A DNA stretch of 64,000 nucleotides from Streptomyces amritsarensis. Its GTDB lineage: Bacteria > Actinomycetota > Actinomycetes > Streptomycetales > Streptomycetaceae. Where the stretch lies: positions 17,744 to 81,743 of the forward strand of contig NZ_MQUR01000023.1 of assembly GCF_001953875.1 (NCBI RefSeq), written 5' to 3'. The position numbers and the translations under genes were made by a program. Numbering within the stretch: the stretch's first letter is position 1; every line of letters begins with the position of its first letter. The notes under the pieces are model-generated. The model searched no databases. It had not been told where the DNA came from and saw only the letters and a program-made list of their open reading frames with translations. Shown in pieces: positions 46,971 to 56,044 of this stretch.

Positions 46971-48356
46971 ATGGCTCCCCTCTCGAAGGCGGGCGCGGCC
47001 CTGGCCGCGCTCCGCGAGGATCTGTCCGGCGAGGTGTTCGCTCCGCAGGATCCGGGCTACGACGAGGCCCGGACGGTCTTCAACGCGATGATCGACCGCA
47101 GGCCCGCGGTGATCGCCCAGTGCGAGAGCGCGGAGGACGTGGCCACCGCCGTGCGCTTCGCGAGGGACCTCGACCTGAAGATCGCCGTGCGGGGCGGCGG
47201 GCACAGCGTCTCCGGTTCCGCCCTCGGCGACGGCGCCCTGGTGATCGACCTGCGCCGGATGCACGAGGTCACCGTCCACCCGGGTGCCCGCGCGGTCCGC
47301 GTCGAGGGCGGGGCGACGATGAGCCACCTGGACCGGGCCTGCGCCCCGTACGGGCTCGCCACCACCGGCGGCCGTGCCTCCACCACCGGGGTCGGCGGCT
47401 TCGTCCTGGGCGGCGGCAGCGGCTGGCTGGACCGCAAGTGCGGGCTGGCCGTGGACAACCTGCTGGGTGTGGAACTGGTGACGGCCGACGGGTCGGTCGT
47501 GGAGACCACCTCGCAGGAGCGCCCGGAGCTGTTCTGGGCCCTGCACGGCGGCGGCGGGAACTTCGGCGTGGCCACCGCGATCACCCTGCGGCTGCACGAA
47601 CTGCCCGCCATGGCGATCGCGTTCGTGCTGTACCTGCCGGAGAACGGCCCCGAGGTGGTGCGGACCTACCGGGACCTCCTGGAGGACGGGCCGGCGGAGG
47701 CGAGCGGCGGCGTGATCTTCCTGACCGGCCCCCCGGACGACGACTTCGTGCCCCCGCACCTCGCCGGGCGGCTGGTGTGCGCGGCGCTGCTCACGTACGC
47801 GGGCCCGGAGGAGCGGCTGCGCAAGCTGGCCGAGCCGCTGCTGGCGCTGCCGCACGAGGCGGCGATGGTCACCGCCATCCCGTACGCCGATCTCCAGTGC
47901 ATGATCGACGACCCGCCGGGGCTGCGGAACTACTGGTCGGCGGAGTACCTGACGGCCGCACCGGACGCGTTCGTCGACGTGTTCTGCGCCCGGGCCGCGT
48001 CGATGCCGGTGCCGACCGGGACCCAGCACATCCTGTTCCCGCAGGGCGGCGCGATCGCCTCGGGCCCGGCCGACTATCCGGTGCCGTACCGGGACTCCCC
48101 CTGGGCGGTGCACCCGTTCGGGATCTGGGAGGACCCGGCCGACGACGAACGCTGCCGGCAGTGGGTCAAGGACGTCCGCGCGGACGTCGCGCCGTGGAGC
48201 ACCGGTGCGGTGTACCTGAACTTCACCGGGGACGAGGGCTCGGACCGGGTGGTCTCCGGGCTCGGCGCGGACAACATGCGGCGGCTGGGCCGGGTGAAGC
48301 GGCAGTACGACCCCGACAACGTCTTCCGCTTCAACCACAACATCAGGCCGGCCTGA
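46971..48356 (+). CDS. FAD-linked oxidase, berberine-bridge (BBE) type
   Basis: 461 residues from ATG 46971; GGAAGG lies 9 bases upstream, which makes GTG 46962 unlikely. PCMH FAD-binding domain: RGGGHSVSGSALGDGALVIDL, whose His in GGGHS is the usual covalent flavin site, then GVGGFVLGGGSGWL and FWALHGGGGNFGVAT. The C-terminal BBE segment ends YLNFTGDEGSDRV... KRQYDPDNVFRFNHNI. No signal peptide, so it is cytoplasmic. Such enzymes oxidise sugars, alkaloids or polyketides; the substrate is unknown. Confidence 0.92.
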   Translation: MAPLSKAGAALAALREDLSGEVFAPQDPGYDEARTVFNAMIDRRPAVIAQCESAEDVATAVRFARDLDLKIAVRGGGHSVSGSALGDGALVIDLRRMHEVTVHPGARAVRVEGGATMSHLDRACAPYGLATTGGRASTTGVGGFVLGGGSGWLDRKCGLAVDNLLGVELVTADGSVVETTSQERPELFWALHGGGGNFGVATAITLRLHELPAMAIAFVLYLPENGPEVVRTYRDLLEDGPAEASGGVIFLTGPPDDDFVPPHLAGRLVCAALLTYAGPEERLRKLAEPLLALPHEAAMVTAIPYADLQCMIDDPPGLRNYWSAEYLTAAPDAFVDVFCARAASMPVPTGTQHILFPQGGAIASGPADYPVPYRDSPWAVHPFGIWEDPADDERCRQWVKDVRADVAPWSTGAVYLNFTGDEGSDRVVSGLGADNMRRLGRVKRQYDPDNVFRFNHNIRPA

Positions 48357-48378
48357 CCCCCTGATAGCGTCCCGCGAC

Positions 48379-50004
48379 ATGGACAACCAGGGCGGGATCA
48401 CGGTTCAGCGGGCGCTGGAGCTGCCGGGGCTGCGCAGCGGCCTGCCGGAGGTGGTGGCCTGCGCCGACCGCCTGGGCCGCACCGTCCGCTGGGTGCACGC
48501 GGGCGAGGTCCCGAACATCGCCTCCCTGCTCAAGGGCGGCGAGCTGCTGCTGACCACGGGACTGGGCCTGGGCACCCGCCCCGCCGAACAGCGGGCCTTC
48601 GTACGCCGCCTCGCGGACCGGGGCATCGCCGCGCTGGTGGTGGAGCTGGGCCCGCGGTTCACGCGGCTGCCCGCGACGCTCGTGGAGACGGCGCGTGCGG
48701 CGGGCCTGCCGCTGGTGCAGCTGCACCGGGAGGTCCCCTTCGTCGCGGTCACCGAGGAGGTCCACACCGAGATCGTCAACGGCCACTACGCACTGCTCCA
48801 GCGGGCCGAGGAGGTCCACCGGCGTTGCACGGAGGCTTTGTTGGGCGGCGGGGGCATCCCGCAGGTGCTGCGCATCCTGGCCGACTTCACGGCGAACCCG
48901 GTCTTCCTGGAGACCCCGGACGGGCAGTTGCTGTACGCGGCCGCCAGCTCGGCCGGGGACCCGGGCGCGGATCCGCTCCAGGTCTGGGAGGGGCTGCGCG
49001 GGCAGCGCGAGGCCGAACCGTCGGCGAACACGGTGGTGATCGACGTACCGGGCGGCGGCCACGGCACGGGCTCGGTGCGGGCCCGATTGGTCCTGGTCGG
49101 GGTCTCGGCCCCGCTGCTGCCGGTGCACCGGATGGCGGCGGAGCGCACGGCCGGCGTTCTGGCCGTGGTCCTCATGCAGGCCCGGCAGGAGGAGGAGTTG
49201 GCGGCGCGCGGCCGCGGCGACTTCCTCACGGACCTCGCGGAGGGCCGTATCTCGGCGCAGGACGCGCCGGCGCAGGCCCGCGTACTGGGCTTCAAGCCGG
49301 GCGCGGGGCCGCTGCTGCCGGTGGTGATGCGCCTGTCGGACCTCGGCCCGTCCGGGAACTGGGCCGTCCTGGCCCGGGCGGTGCTGGAGGAGCTGTCGTC
49401 GGTCGGTGTCCCGGTGCTGCTGGGCGTCCGGCCGGTCGAGGGCCGGGTGCCGCTGCTGGTGTCGCTGCGGGCGGAGTCGGAGCGCACCGCGGTCGCCGAC
49501 CGGGTCGCGGCGGCGCTGCGGACGGGCGTCGAACGGGCGGGCCTGGACCGGGCCACCGCCCCGCCGGCCGTGGTCGTCGGCGTGGCGGGCGGCTGGGCGG
49601 CGGCCTCGTCGGGGCTGCGGCACGCCGCGGAGACCGCCACCGCGGCGCACGGCCTGCCGGCCCGGCCCTGGTACGACGCCCGGCGCCTCGACATCGACCT
49701 GCTGCTGTGGCGGCTGCGCGAACACCCGGACCTGGCGGCCTTCGTGGACCGTGCGATCGGCCCGCTGCGCGCGCACGACGCGGCCTCGCGGCCGCCGCTG
49801 CTGCCCACCCTGGAGACGTACCTGGCCCATGCGGGCCGCAAGGCGGAGACGGCCCGTGAGCTCCACCTGAACCGGCAGACCCTCTACAACCGGCTGGCGC
49901 GCATCTCGGAGCTGCTGGGCACGGACCTGGACGACCCGGAGACGGTCCTCTCGCTGAGCCTGGCGCTCCGCGCCCGCCGCCACGCCGGCCCCGGCCCTTC
50001 CTGA
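48379..50004 (+). CDS. PucR-family transcriptional regulator
   Basis: 541 residues from ATG 48379, 22 bases after the oxidase gene. The N-terminal PucR domain has ITVQRALELPGLRSGLPEVVA and VRWVHAGEVPNIASLLKGGELLLTTG. A GGDEF-like middle segment follows, then the C-terminal HTH (residues ~485-530): TLETYLAHAGRKAETARELHLNRQTLYNRLARISELLG. PucR proteins activate purine or other catabolic genes. It may control the neighbouring oxidase; that is inference. Confidence 0.92.
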   Translation: MDNQGGITVQRALELPGLRSGLPEVVACADRLGRTVRWVHAGEVPNIASLLKGGELLLTTGLGLGTRPAEQRAFVRRLADRGIAALVVELGPRFTRLPATLVETARAAGLPLVQLHREVPFVAVTEEVHTEIVNGHYALLQRAEEVHRRCTEALLGGGGIPQVLRILADFTANPVFLETPDGQLLYAAASSAGDPGADPLQVWEGLRGQREAEPSANTVVIDVPGGGHGTGSVRARLVLVGVSAPLLPVHRMAAERTAGVLAVVLMQARQEEELAARGRGDFLTDLAEGRISAQDAPAQARVLGFKPGAGPLLPVVMRLSDLGPSGNWAVLARAVLEELSSVGVPVLLGVRPVEGRVPLLVSLRAESERTAVADRVAAALRTGVERAGLDRATAPPAVVVGVAGGWAAASSGLRHAAETATAAHGLPARPWYDARRLDIDLLLWRLREHPDLAAFVDRAIGPLRAHDAASRPPLLPTLETYLAHAGRKAETARELHLNRQTLYNRLARISELLGTDLDDPETVLSLSLALRARRHAGPGPS

Positions 50005-50030
50005 CGCGCCCCCCGCCCCCGAACACCGGC

Positions 50031-50058
50031 GGGCCGGGGATCGCGGGCCCCCCGGCCC
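50031..50058. terminator. Hairpin between convergent pucR-like and GT4 genes
   Basis: 9-bp perfect inverted repeat (50031-50039 with 50050-50058), loop of 10 bases; a second palindrome CCCGGATCCGGG follows at 50056-50067. Confidence 0.6.
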
Positions 50059-50116
50059 GGATCCGGGCCGCACGCGCCGGCGAGGCGGAAGGGTGCGGCT
50101 GCGCCGGCGCGAGGGG

Positions 50117-51229
50117 TCAGCGGCGGTGGCGTTCGATCAGTTCGTCGTAGACGGACAGGACCTGGGCCACGGTGTCGTCCTCCGACGGCCACGTCGCGGC
50201 CTGGATGCGCCCGGCGGCGGCCAGGTCGGCCCGGCGGGCCGGGTCGGCCAGGAGGCCGGTCACGGCCGAGGCGAGGGCGCCCGCCTCCCCCGGCGGGACG
50301 AGCACCGCGCCCTCCCCCACCAACTCCGGTACCCCGCCCACCGCCGTGGCCACCAGCGGCACACCCACCCGCAGCGCCTCCTGTGCCAGCGGCGCCCGCG
50401 CCTCCCACCGGCTCGGCAGGACCGCCAGGTCCGCCGCCGCCAGCAGTTGCGCCGCGTCCCGGCGCCGCCCGAGCAGCCGGACCGGGAGCCGCTCCGCCTC
50501 GATCCGCCGGGCCAGTTCGGCCCGTAGCGGCCCCTCGCCCGCGATCACCAGCAGCGGCGGCGGTTCCAGGGCCCGCCACTCGCGCGCCGCGTCGAGCAGG
50601 ACGGAATATCCGCGGTGCGCCACCAGGCTGCCGACCGCGATGAGCAACGGCCGTTCCACGACGCCGAGTTCCGCCCGCACCTTGCCCGGGTCCGCCGTCC
50701 CTTCCGCAGCCGCCGGGAAGGCCACGGGTGCCAGCCGCGCGTCCCTGGCGCCCCGCTGCCGCGCCAGGTCCACGAGGTCCGAGGAGGCGCCGAGCACCAC
50801 GGCGGCGGCCCGCGCCACGCGCCGTTCCAGCATCCGGCTCAGCCGACCGAGCGCGCCGGGCGCGGCCGGGCCGTCGCCGTGCCAGGTCACCACCAGCGGC
50901 ACCCGGCGCCCGCGCATGGCCAGCGCGGCCTTCAGGCCCGCCTTCACCCCGTGCGCGTGGACGACGTCCGCGCCGGCGCAGGCGGTCCGCAGCACGCTCA
51001 CCGCGTCGGGCGCGAACTCCGCCCCGGCTCCGGTGAAGTCGTACTCCCCTTCCGCCCGGACGGGGGCGCACACCGTGACCCGCACCCCGCGCGCGGCGAG
51101 CCCCGTGGCGAGCGATCGGACGTGCGCGCAACTGCCCGCTCCCGCACCGTCGCCGAGCACGTGGACGGTGCGCAGCGGGCGCCCGTAGGGCTGTGTCGCG
51201 GCGGAGGTGGAGACCGGGGAGCTGCTCAC
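50117..51229 (-). CDS. GT4-family glycosyltransferase
   Basis: 370 residues from GTG 51229; GGAG lies 9 bases upstream. N-terminal domain: VHVLGDGAGAGSCAHVRSLATGLAARG and ADVVHAHGVKAGLKAAL. The C-terminal nucleotide-sugar domain has LIAVGSLVAHRGYSVLLDA, VIAGEGPLR and an E-x7-E pair in WEARAPLAQEALRVG, then ATAVGGVPELVGEGAVLVPPG. GT-B retaining enzyme, cytoplasmic. The acceptor is unknown. It is downstream of recN on the same strand but separated by a hairpin. Confidence 0.9.
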   Translation of the reverse strand: MSSSPVSTSAATQPYGRPLRTVHVLGDGAGAGSCAHVRSLATGLAARGVRVTVCAPVRAEGEYDFTGAGAEFAPDAVSVLRTACAGADVVHAHGVKAGLKAALAMRGRRVPLVVTWHGDGPAAPGALGRLSRMLERRVARAAAVVLGASSDLVDLARQRGARDARLAPVAFPAAAEGTADPGKVRAELGVVERPLLIAVGSLVAHRGYSVLLDAAREWRALEPPPLLVIAGEGPLRAELARRIEAERLPVRLLGRRRDAAQLLAAADLAVLPSRWEARAPLAQEALRVGVPLVATAVGGVPELVGEGAVLVPPGEAGALASAVTGLLADPARRADLAAAGRIQAATWPSEDDTVAQVLSVYDELIERHRR

Positions 51230-51437
51230 GGGCCGAAGCTCCAGGGTGAGGGAAGAGTCAGAGACGTCGCCAAGGATGCCAGTCCGCACGCGCGTTCCGG
51301 GACCATACGGGTGCGGATCCTGTGCGAGATACGGCCGGCGACTCTCCGGCCTCACCCACACGGCGTAAGTGGAATCCGTAGGGTGACGGGCAGATCGGTC
51401 CGTTTCAGGCCCCAACCGGCCTTTCACGGAAAAGCGG

Positions 51438-51468
51438 AGGGCCCGGAACGGTATGCGTCCCGGGCCCT
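51438..51468 (-). terminator. Hairpin after recN
   Basis: 9-bp inverted repeat (51438-51446 with 51460-51468), loop of 13 bases, 17 bases past the recN stop. Confidence 0.6.
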
Positions 51469-51485
51469 GCGCAAGGTGTGCGGGC

Positions 51486-53222
51486 TCACCCGTCGGCGCG
51501 CGCCGCCGCGAGCAGTTCCTCGGCGTGCGCCCGCGCGGAGACGGAGTCCTCGTGCCCTGCGAGCATGCGCGACAGCTCGCGGATCCGGTCCTCGCCCTCC
51601 AGGACGGTGACCCCGCTGCGGGTCACCGAGCCGTCGTTGGTCTTCTCCACCAGCAGCTGCCGGTCGGCGAAGGCGGCCACCTGCGGCAGGTGCGTGACGA
51701 CCACGACCTGCGCCGTCCTGGCCAGCTTCGCCAGGCGCCGGCCGATCTCGACCGCCGCCTTGCCGCCGACGCCGGCGTCGACCTCGTCGAAGAGGTACGT
51801 GGGCACCGGGTCGGTGCCCGCGAAGACGACCTCGACCGCGAGCATCACGCGGGACAGCTCACCGCCCGAGGCGCCCTTGGCGATCGGCCGCGGCTGGGCA
51901 CCCGGGTGCGGGGCGAGCAGCAGTTCGACCTCGTCGGCGCCGGAGGGTCCGTAGGCGACCGGGCGGCCGTCCACGTCCACTCCTTCGGGGTCGTCCGTCT
52001 GCCGGATGTCGATCGTCACCCGGGCGTGCGGCATCGCCAGTGATGCCAGCTCCGCCGTCACCGCGGAGGCGAAGCGCGTCGCCGCCTCCACCCGGGCGTC
52101 GGTCAGCGTCTGTGCCAGCACCGACAGTTCGGAGCGCAGCCCGTCCCGTTCCGCGGTCAGCTCGGTGATCCGCTCGTCGTCGCCGTCCAGTTCCAGCAGC
52201 CGCGCCGCGCCCTGTTCGGCCCACTCCAGCACGGCGTCCACGGTGCCCTCGGTGCCGTACTTGCGCGTCAGCTGTGTCAGGGCGGCCCGGCGCTCCTCCA
52301 CCGCGGCCAGCCGCAGCGGATCGGCGTCGAGGTCGTCGGCGTAGCCGGCCAGCTCCCCGGCCACGTCTGCGAGCAGGATGCCGAGCTCACCGATCCGCTC
52401 GGCGAGCGCGCCGAGCGCCGGGTCGTGCGACCGTACGGATTCCAGGGCCCGGTGGGCCCCGGCGACGAGCATGTTCGCGTCGATGGCCTCGGGGTCCTCG
52501 GGGTTGCCCGCGAGTGCGGCGTGCGCCGCCTGGGCCGCCGAGGCCAGCGCTTCGGCGTGCCCGAGCCGCTCCGCCTCGGCCGCCAGTTCGGCGTCCTCGC
52601 CGGCCACCGGCTCCACGGCCGCGATCTCGTCGAGGCCGAAGCGGAGCAGATCGGCCTCCTGGGCCCGTTCCCGGGCCCGGGTGGTGATCTCCTCGAGCTC
52701 CACGGCGACCGCGCGGAGCCTGCGGTAGGCCGAGGCGTACTTCTCCAGCGGGACGGCGACGGCGTCTCCGGCGTACCGGTCGAGCGCCTGCCTCTGCCGG
52801 GCCGGCCGGAGCAGGCCCTGCTGGTCGGTCTGTCCGTGCACGGCGACCAGGTCGTCGGCGAGTTCGCCGAGCAGGCCGACGGGCACGGAGCGGCCGCCGA
52901 CGTGGGCGCGGGAACGCCCCTCGGCGGACACGGTCCGGCTGATCAGCAGGGCGCCGTCGTCGAGCTCGGCCCCGGCCTCCTCGGCGCGCACCGCGGCGGG
53001 GGCGTCCGGGCGCATGACGACGCGGCCCTCGACCACTGCCGCCTTGGCCCCGATCCGCACCAGGGCCGGGTCGGCGCGCCCGCCGAGCAGCAGCCCGAGG
53101 CTGGTGACGACCATCGTCTTGCCGGCGCCGGTCTCGCCGGTCACCGCGGTGAAACCGGGCGACAGCTCGACCACCGCGTCGTCGATGACCCCGAGCGACC
53201 GTATCCGCATCTCCTCAAGCAC
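51486..53222 (-). CDS. recN: DNA repair ATPase RecN
   Basis: 578 residues from GTG 53222; ATG 53255 in frame is possible. MRIRSLGVIDDAVVELSPGFTAVTGETGAGKTMVV contains Walker A near residue 32. The middle is coiled coil with AVHGQTDQQGLL. The C-terminal ABC signature KGASGGELSRVMLAVEVVF and Walker B YLFDEVDAGVGG are intact, with VTHLPQVAAFAD (H-loop). SMC-like; holds DNA ends at breaks. Genes nadK and tlyA lie directly upstream on the same strand. Confidence 0.97.
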   Translation of the reverse strand: MLEEMRIRSLGVIDDAVVELSPGFTAVTGETGAGKTMVVTSLGLLLGGRADPALVRIGAKAAVVEGRVVMRPDAPAAVRAEEAGAELDDGALLISRTVSAEGRSRAHVGGRSVPVGLLGELADDLVAVHGQTDQQGLLRPARQRQALDRYAGDAVAVPLEKYASAYRRLRAVAVELEEITTRARERAQEADLLRFGLDEIAAVEPVAGEDAELAAEAERLGHAEALASAAQAAHAALAGNPEDPEAIDANMLVAGAHRALESVRSHDPALGALAERIGELGILLADVAGELAGYADDLDADPLRLAAVEERRAALTQLTRKYGTEGTVDAVLEWAEQGAARLLELDGDDERITELTAERDGLRSELSVLAQTLTDARVEAATRFASAVTAELASLAMPHARVTIDIRQTDDPEGVDVDGRPVAYGPSGADEVELLLAPHPGAQPRPIAKGASGGELSRVMLAVEVVFAGTDPVPTYLFDEVDAGVGGKAAVEIGRRLAKLARTAQVVVVTHLPQVAAFADRQLLVEKTNDGSVTRSGVTVLEGEDRIRELSRMLAGHEDSVSARAHAEELLAAARADG

Positions 53223-53478
53223 GGGACGACGATACCGAGGTTTCCCGGGTGCCATGTGACGTCACCCGCGCCGAGTTCTCCGAACGCATGTGCTATTAAT
53301 GCTCTCGCTGTCGGCGCCGAACGGCAACACCGGGAATCCCGCCCGGGCTTGTGCGCGCAGCTCCGGTCGCGGCCGGAGCGTCGGCCGGGTCACGATCGGC
53401 GTATCCGAACCCCTCGCCGCCACGGGGGCGCGCCCTCGGGGCGCCGCTGCCGCGCCCGCCACGGCCGGGCCGGGGCCG

Positions 53479-54387
53479 TCAGTGCGGCGCACCCCGCCAG
53501 CCCGACACCGGCAGCGCGAACTTCGCGACGAGCCGGTCGGTGAACGACGCGTGGTGCAGGCGGGCGAGCCGCACGGGCACCGCACCCCGCCGGACCTCCA
53601 CGCGGGCCCCTGCCGGCAGCTCCAGCATGCGTCGGCCGTCGCACCACAGGACCCCGTGCGGTGTGCCGCTCTGCACCTCCACCGCCAGGACCGAGTTCGG
53701 CGAGGTCACCAGCGGCTTCGCGAACAGCGCGTGCGCGCTGATCGGCACCATCAGCAGCGCCTCCACCTCCGGCCAGACGACCGGCCCGCCCGCGGAGAAG
53801 GCGTAGGCCGTCGAGCCGGTCGGAGTGGCGCAGACGATCCCGTCGCAGCCGAAGCCGGTCACCGGGCGTCCGTCGATCTCCAGGACCACCTCCAGCATCC
53901 GCTCCGGGGACACCTTCTGCACCGCGGCCTCGTTCAGCGCCCAGTCCCGGTGCACGACGTCGCCGTTCGTGCGCACGATCACGTCGAGGGTCATGCGCTC
54001 CTCGACCTCGTAGGAGCGCGTCACCACCCGGTCCACGACCTTGTCGAGGTCGTCGCGCTCGGCCTCGGCGAGGAAGCCGACCCGGCCCAGGTTGACGCCC
54101 AGCATCGGTACGCCCGAGGCCCGTGCGAGCTCGGCGCCGCGCAGCAGGGTCCCGTCCCCGCCCAGCACCACCAGCAGCTCGCACCCGTCGAGCACCCCGG
54201 GCGTGGACTCGGTGACGAGCTCCACCTCCGGCGGCAGCGGCAGGTCCACCGCCTCGTGGTCGAAGACCCGCACGCCCAGCCCGCAGCGCAGCAGTCCCTT
54301 GACGACCAGCTCGGCGCTGCGGATGGCCGCGGGCCGTCCGGTGTGCGCGAGCAGGAATACGGTGCGTTCCCCCGAAGAATCTGTCAC
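53479..54387 (-). CDS. nadK: NAD kinase
   Basis: 302 residues from GTG 54387, overlapping the tlyA stop by 4 bases. LLVVLGGDGTLLRGAELA (GGDG motif), GVNLGRVGFLAEAE, ALNEAAVQ (conserved N-E/D), and TPTGSTAYAFSAGGPVV are all intact. It converts NAD to NADP with ATP. The 256-base stretch between nadK and recN has no gene. Confidence 0.97.
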   Translation of the reverse strand: MTDSSGERTVFLLAHTGRPAAIRSAELVVKGLLRCGLGVRVFDHEAVDLPLPPEVELVTESTPGVLDGCELLVVLGGDGTLLRGAELARASGVPMLGVNLGRVGFLAEAERDDLDKVVDRVVTRSYEVEERMTLDVIVRTNGDVVHRDWALNEAAVQKVSPERMLEVVLEIDGRPVTGFGCDGIVCATPTGSTAYAFSAGGPVVWPEVEALLMVPISAHALFAKPLVTSPNSVLAVEVQSGTPHGVLWCDGRRMLELPAGARVEVRRGAVPVRLARLHHASFTDRLVAKFALPVSGWRGAPH

Positions 54388-55199
54388 TGCGGCCCCTCCG
54401 CCACTGCACGGTCAACATCCGCCGGGTCGAGTGCCGGTGCCCCCGCCCTCAGCCACAGAAAGTACTCGACGTTGCCCGACGGCCCCGGCAGCGGACTGGC
54501 GGTGACCCCGAGGACGCCCAGTCCGAGCGCCGCGGCGCTGGCCGCCACCTCCCGCACGGCCTCGGCCCGCAGCTCGGGGCTGCGCACCACGCCGCCGCTG
54601 CCCAGCCGGTCCTTGCCGACCTCGAACTGCGGCTTGACCATCAGCACGAGGTCCGCGTCCGGCGCCGTGCACCGCACCAGCGCGGGCAGCACCAGGCCGA
54701 TCGAGATGAAGGACAGGTCGCCGACCACGAGGTCCACCGGGATGCCGTCGATCTGCTCGACCGTCAGCTCGCGCACGTTCGTGCGGTCCTTCACGGTGAC
54801 CCGGTCGTCGCTCTGCAGCGACCAGGCGAGCTGCCCGTAACCGACGTCGACCGCCATGACGTGGGCGACACCCGCCCGCAGCAGCACGTCGGTGAAGCCT
54901 CCGGTGGACGCTCCCGCGTCCAGCGCACGGCGGCCCTCGACCCGCAGTCCCCGCGGCAGGAAGGCCGCGAGGGCGCCGGCGAGCTTGTGCCCGCCGCGCG
55001 AGACGTAGTCGGGGTCGGCGTCGTCCTTGAGGACCACGAGGGCCGCGCTGGTCTCGACCTGGGTGGCGGCCTTGGTCGCGGTGGTGCCGCCCACGGTCAC
55101 CCGGCCCGCGGCGATCAGCTGCGCGGCGTGCTCGCGCGAGCGGGCCATGCTGCGGCGTACCAGTTCGGCGTCCAGGCGGCGGCGTGCCACTCCTGCCAC
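54384..55199 (-). CDS. tlyA: TlyA-family rRNA 2'-O-methyltransferase
   Basis: 271 residues from GTG 55199. An S4 RNA-binding domain (RRLDAELVRRSMARSREHAAQLIAAGRVTVGG) leads to a Rossmann methyltransferase with DAGASTGGFTDVLLRAGVAHVMAVDVG and the SRGGHKLAGAL and KDRTNVREL segments that supply catalytic Lys/Asp. VKPQFEVGKD completes the motif set. TlyA methylates 16S and 23S rRNA, a step needed for capreomycin sensitivity. Confidence 0.95.
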   Translation of the reverse strand: MAGVARRRLDAELVRRSMARSREHAAQLIAAGRVTVGGTTATKAATQVETSAALVVLKDDADPDYVSRGGHKLAGALAAFLPRGLRVEGRRALDAGASTGGFTDVLLRAGVAHVMAVDVGYGQLAWSLQSDDRVTVKDRTNVRELTVEQIDGIPVDLVVGDLSFISIGLVLPALVRCTAPDADLVLMVKPQFEVGKDRLGSGGVVRSPELRAEAVREVAASAAALGLGVLGVTASPLPGPSGNVEYFLWLRAGAPALDPADVDRAVAEGPQ

Positions 55200-55206
55200 G
55201 TTCGGT

Positions 55207-55524
55207 TCAGCTCCTGTTTTCGTACGGTCCGGGGACGGGCGGTGCGTCCAGCGCGGTCAGCGCCTCACGCAGCCCCCGGTGGACATCCTCGTACACCTCG
55301 ACGTGTCCGTCCGCCGCGAGGTGGTCCGCGTCCGCCAGCCGCGCCAGGTGCGCGTCCACCCCGGCGTGGCCGGTGGGGGTGCGTACGACGCCCAGCGCGG
55401 CGGGCCCGGCGGGCTCCACCGGCTCGGCGGGGGCTTCCGCCGCCGCGGCCCCGGCCTCGGCCCGCACCTCGGCTCCGCCCGCGTTCGGGGCCTCGGCCCG
55501 GGTGTCGGCTGCTTCGTCGGTCAT
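55207..55524 (-). CDS. Small conserved hypothetical protein before tlyA
   Basis: 105 residues from ATG 55524. The N-terminal 45 residues are Ala/Glu/Pro-rich and disordered. The rest, VRTPTGHAGVDAHLARLADADHLAADGHVEVYEDVHRGLREAL, looks helical. The stop is 7 bases from the tlyA start. I recall similar short genes at the same place in other Streptomyces, but the function is unknown. Confidence 0.8.
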   Translation of the reverse strand: MTDEAADTRAEAPNAGGAEVRAEAGAAAAEAPAEPVEPAGPAALGVVRTPTGHAGVDAHLARLADADHLAADGHVEVYEDVHRGLREALTALDAPPVPGPYENRS

Positions 55525-55589
55525 GCCACGACGCTACCCCGAAGCGCCCCCACGGCGGCGCGCGGCTCTGCGGTACGGTCGTGATCACG

Positions 55590-55937
55590 ATGGCTACGAT
55601 CCAGGAGTGCCGTGAAGCACTCGACCGACTCTCCGACAACCTCGCGCGGGCCGAGGAGGGCGTGCGCGGCGCGGCCGCGTTCGACCGCTCCCTCAGCTGC
55701 CACATCACGGACCTGGCCCAGACGTTCACCGGCCGCCTCGAAGGGGGCCGGATCCGGGTGGACGCGGTCGCGCCGGGCCCGCCGGCCCGCAAGGCGGAGA
55801 TCCGCCTCGCGATGACCGGCGACGACCTGGTCGCGCTGGTCGCGGGCGAGCTGAAGTTCGCGAAGGCCTGGGCCTCCGGCCGGGTCAGGCTGGAGGCCGG
55901 CTTCCGCGACCTGCTGCGGCTGAAGAGCCTGCTCTAG
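55590..55937 (+). CDS. SCP2 sterol-binding-like protein
   Basis: 115 residues from ATG 55590: a helical start ECREALDRLSDNLARAEEG, then RSLSCHITDLAQTFTGRLEGGRI, AEIRLAMTGDDLVALVAGELKFAKAWASGRVRLEAGFRDLLRLKSLL. The G-D-D/L-V-A-L-V-x-G pattern and the ending are those of SCP2-fold single-domain proteins that bind hydrophobic ligands. Ligand unknown. Confidence 0.88.
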   Translation: MATIQECREALDRLSDNLARAEEGVRGAAAFDRSLSCHITDLAQTFTGRLEGGRIRVDAVAPGPPARKAEIRLAMTGDDLVALVAGELKFAKAWASGRVRLEAGFRDLLRLKSLL

Positions 55938-56007
55938 TGCTGCGCCCCGGTGAACCGTGCCGGTCACAGCACTAGCGCGTCCCGGCCGGCCCGGGCCCGG
56001 CCATGGC

Positions 56008-56034
56008 CGGCCGGCACCCCGGGAGTGCCGGCCG
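56008..56034. terminator. Bidirectional hairpin
   Basis: 9-bp perfect inverted repeat (56008-56016 with 56026-56034), loop of 9 bases, between the convergent SCP2 and ABC ATPase genes. Confidence 0.65.
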
Positions 56035-56044
56035 CCCGTCGGTC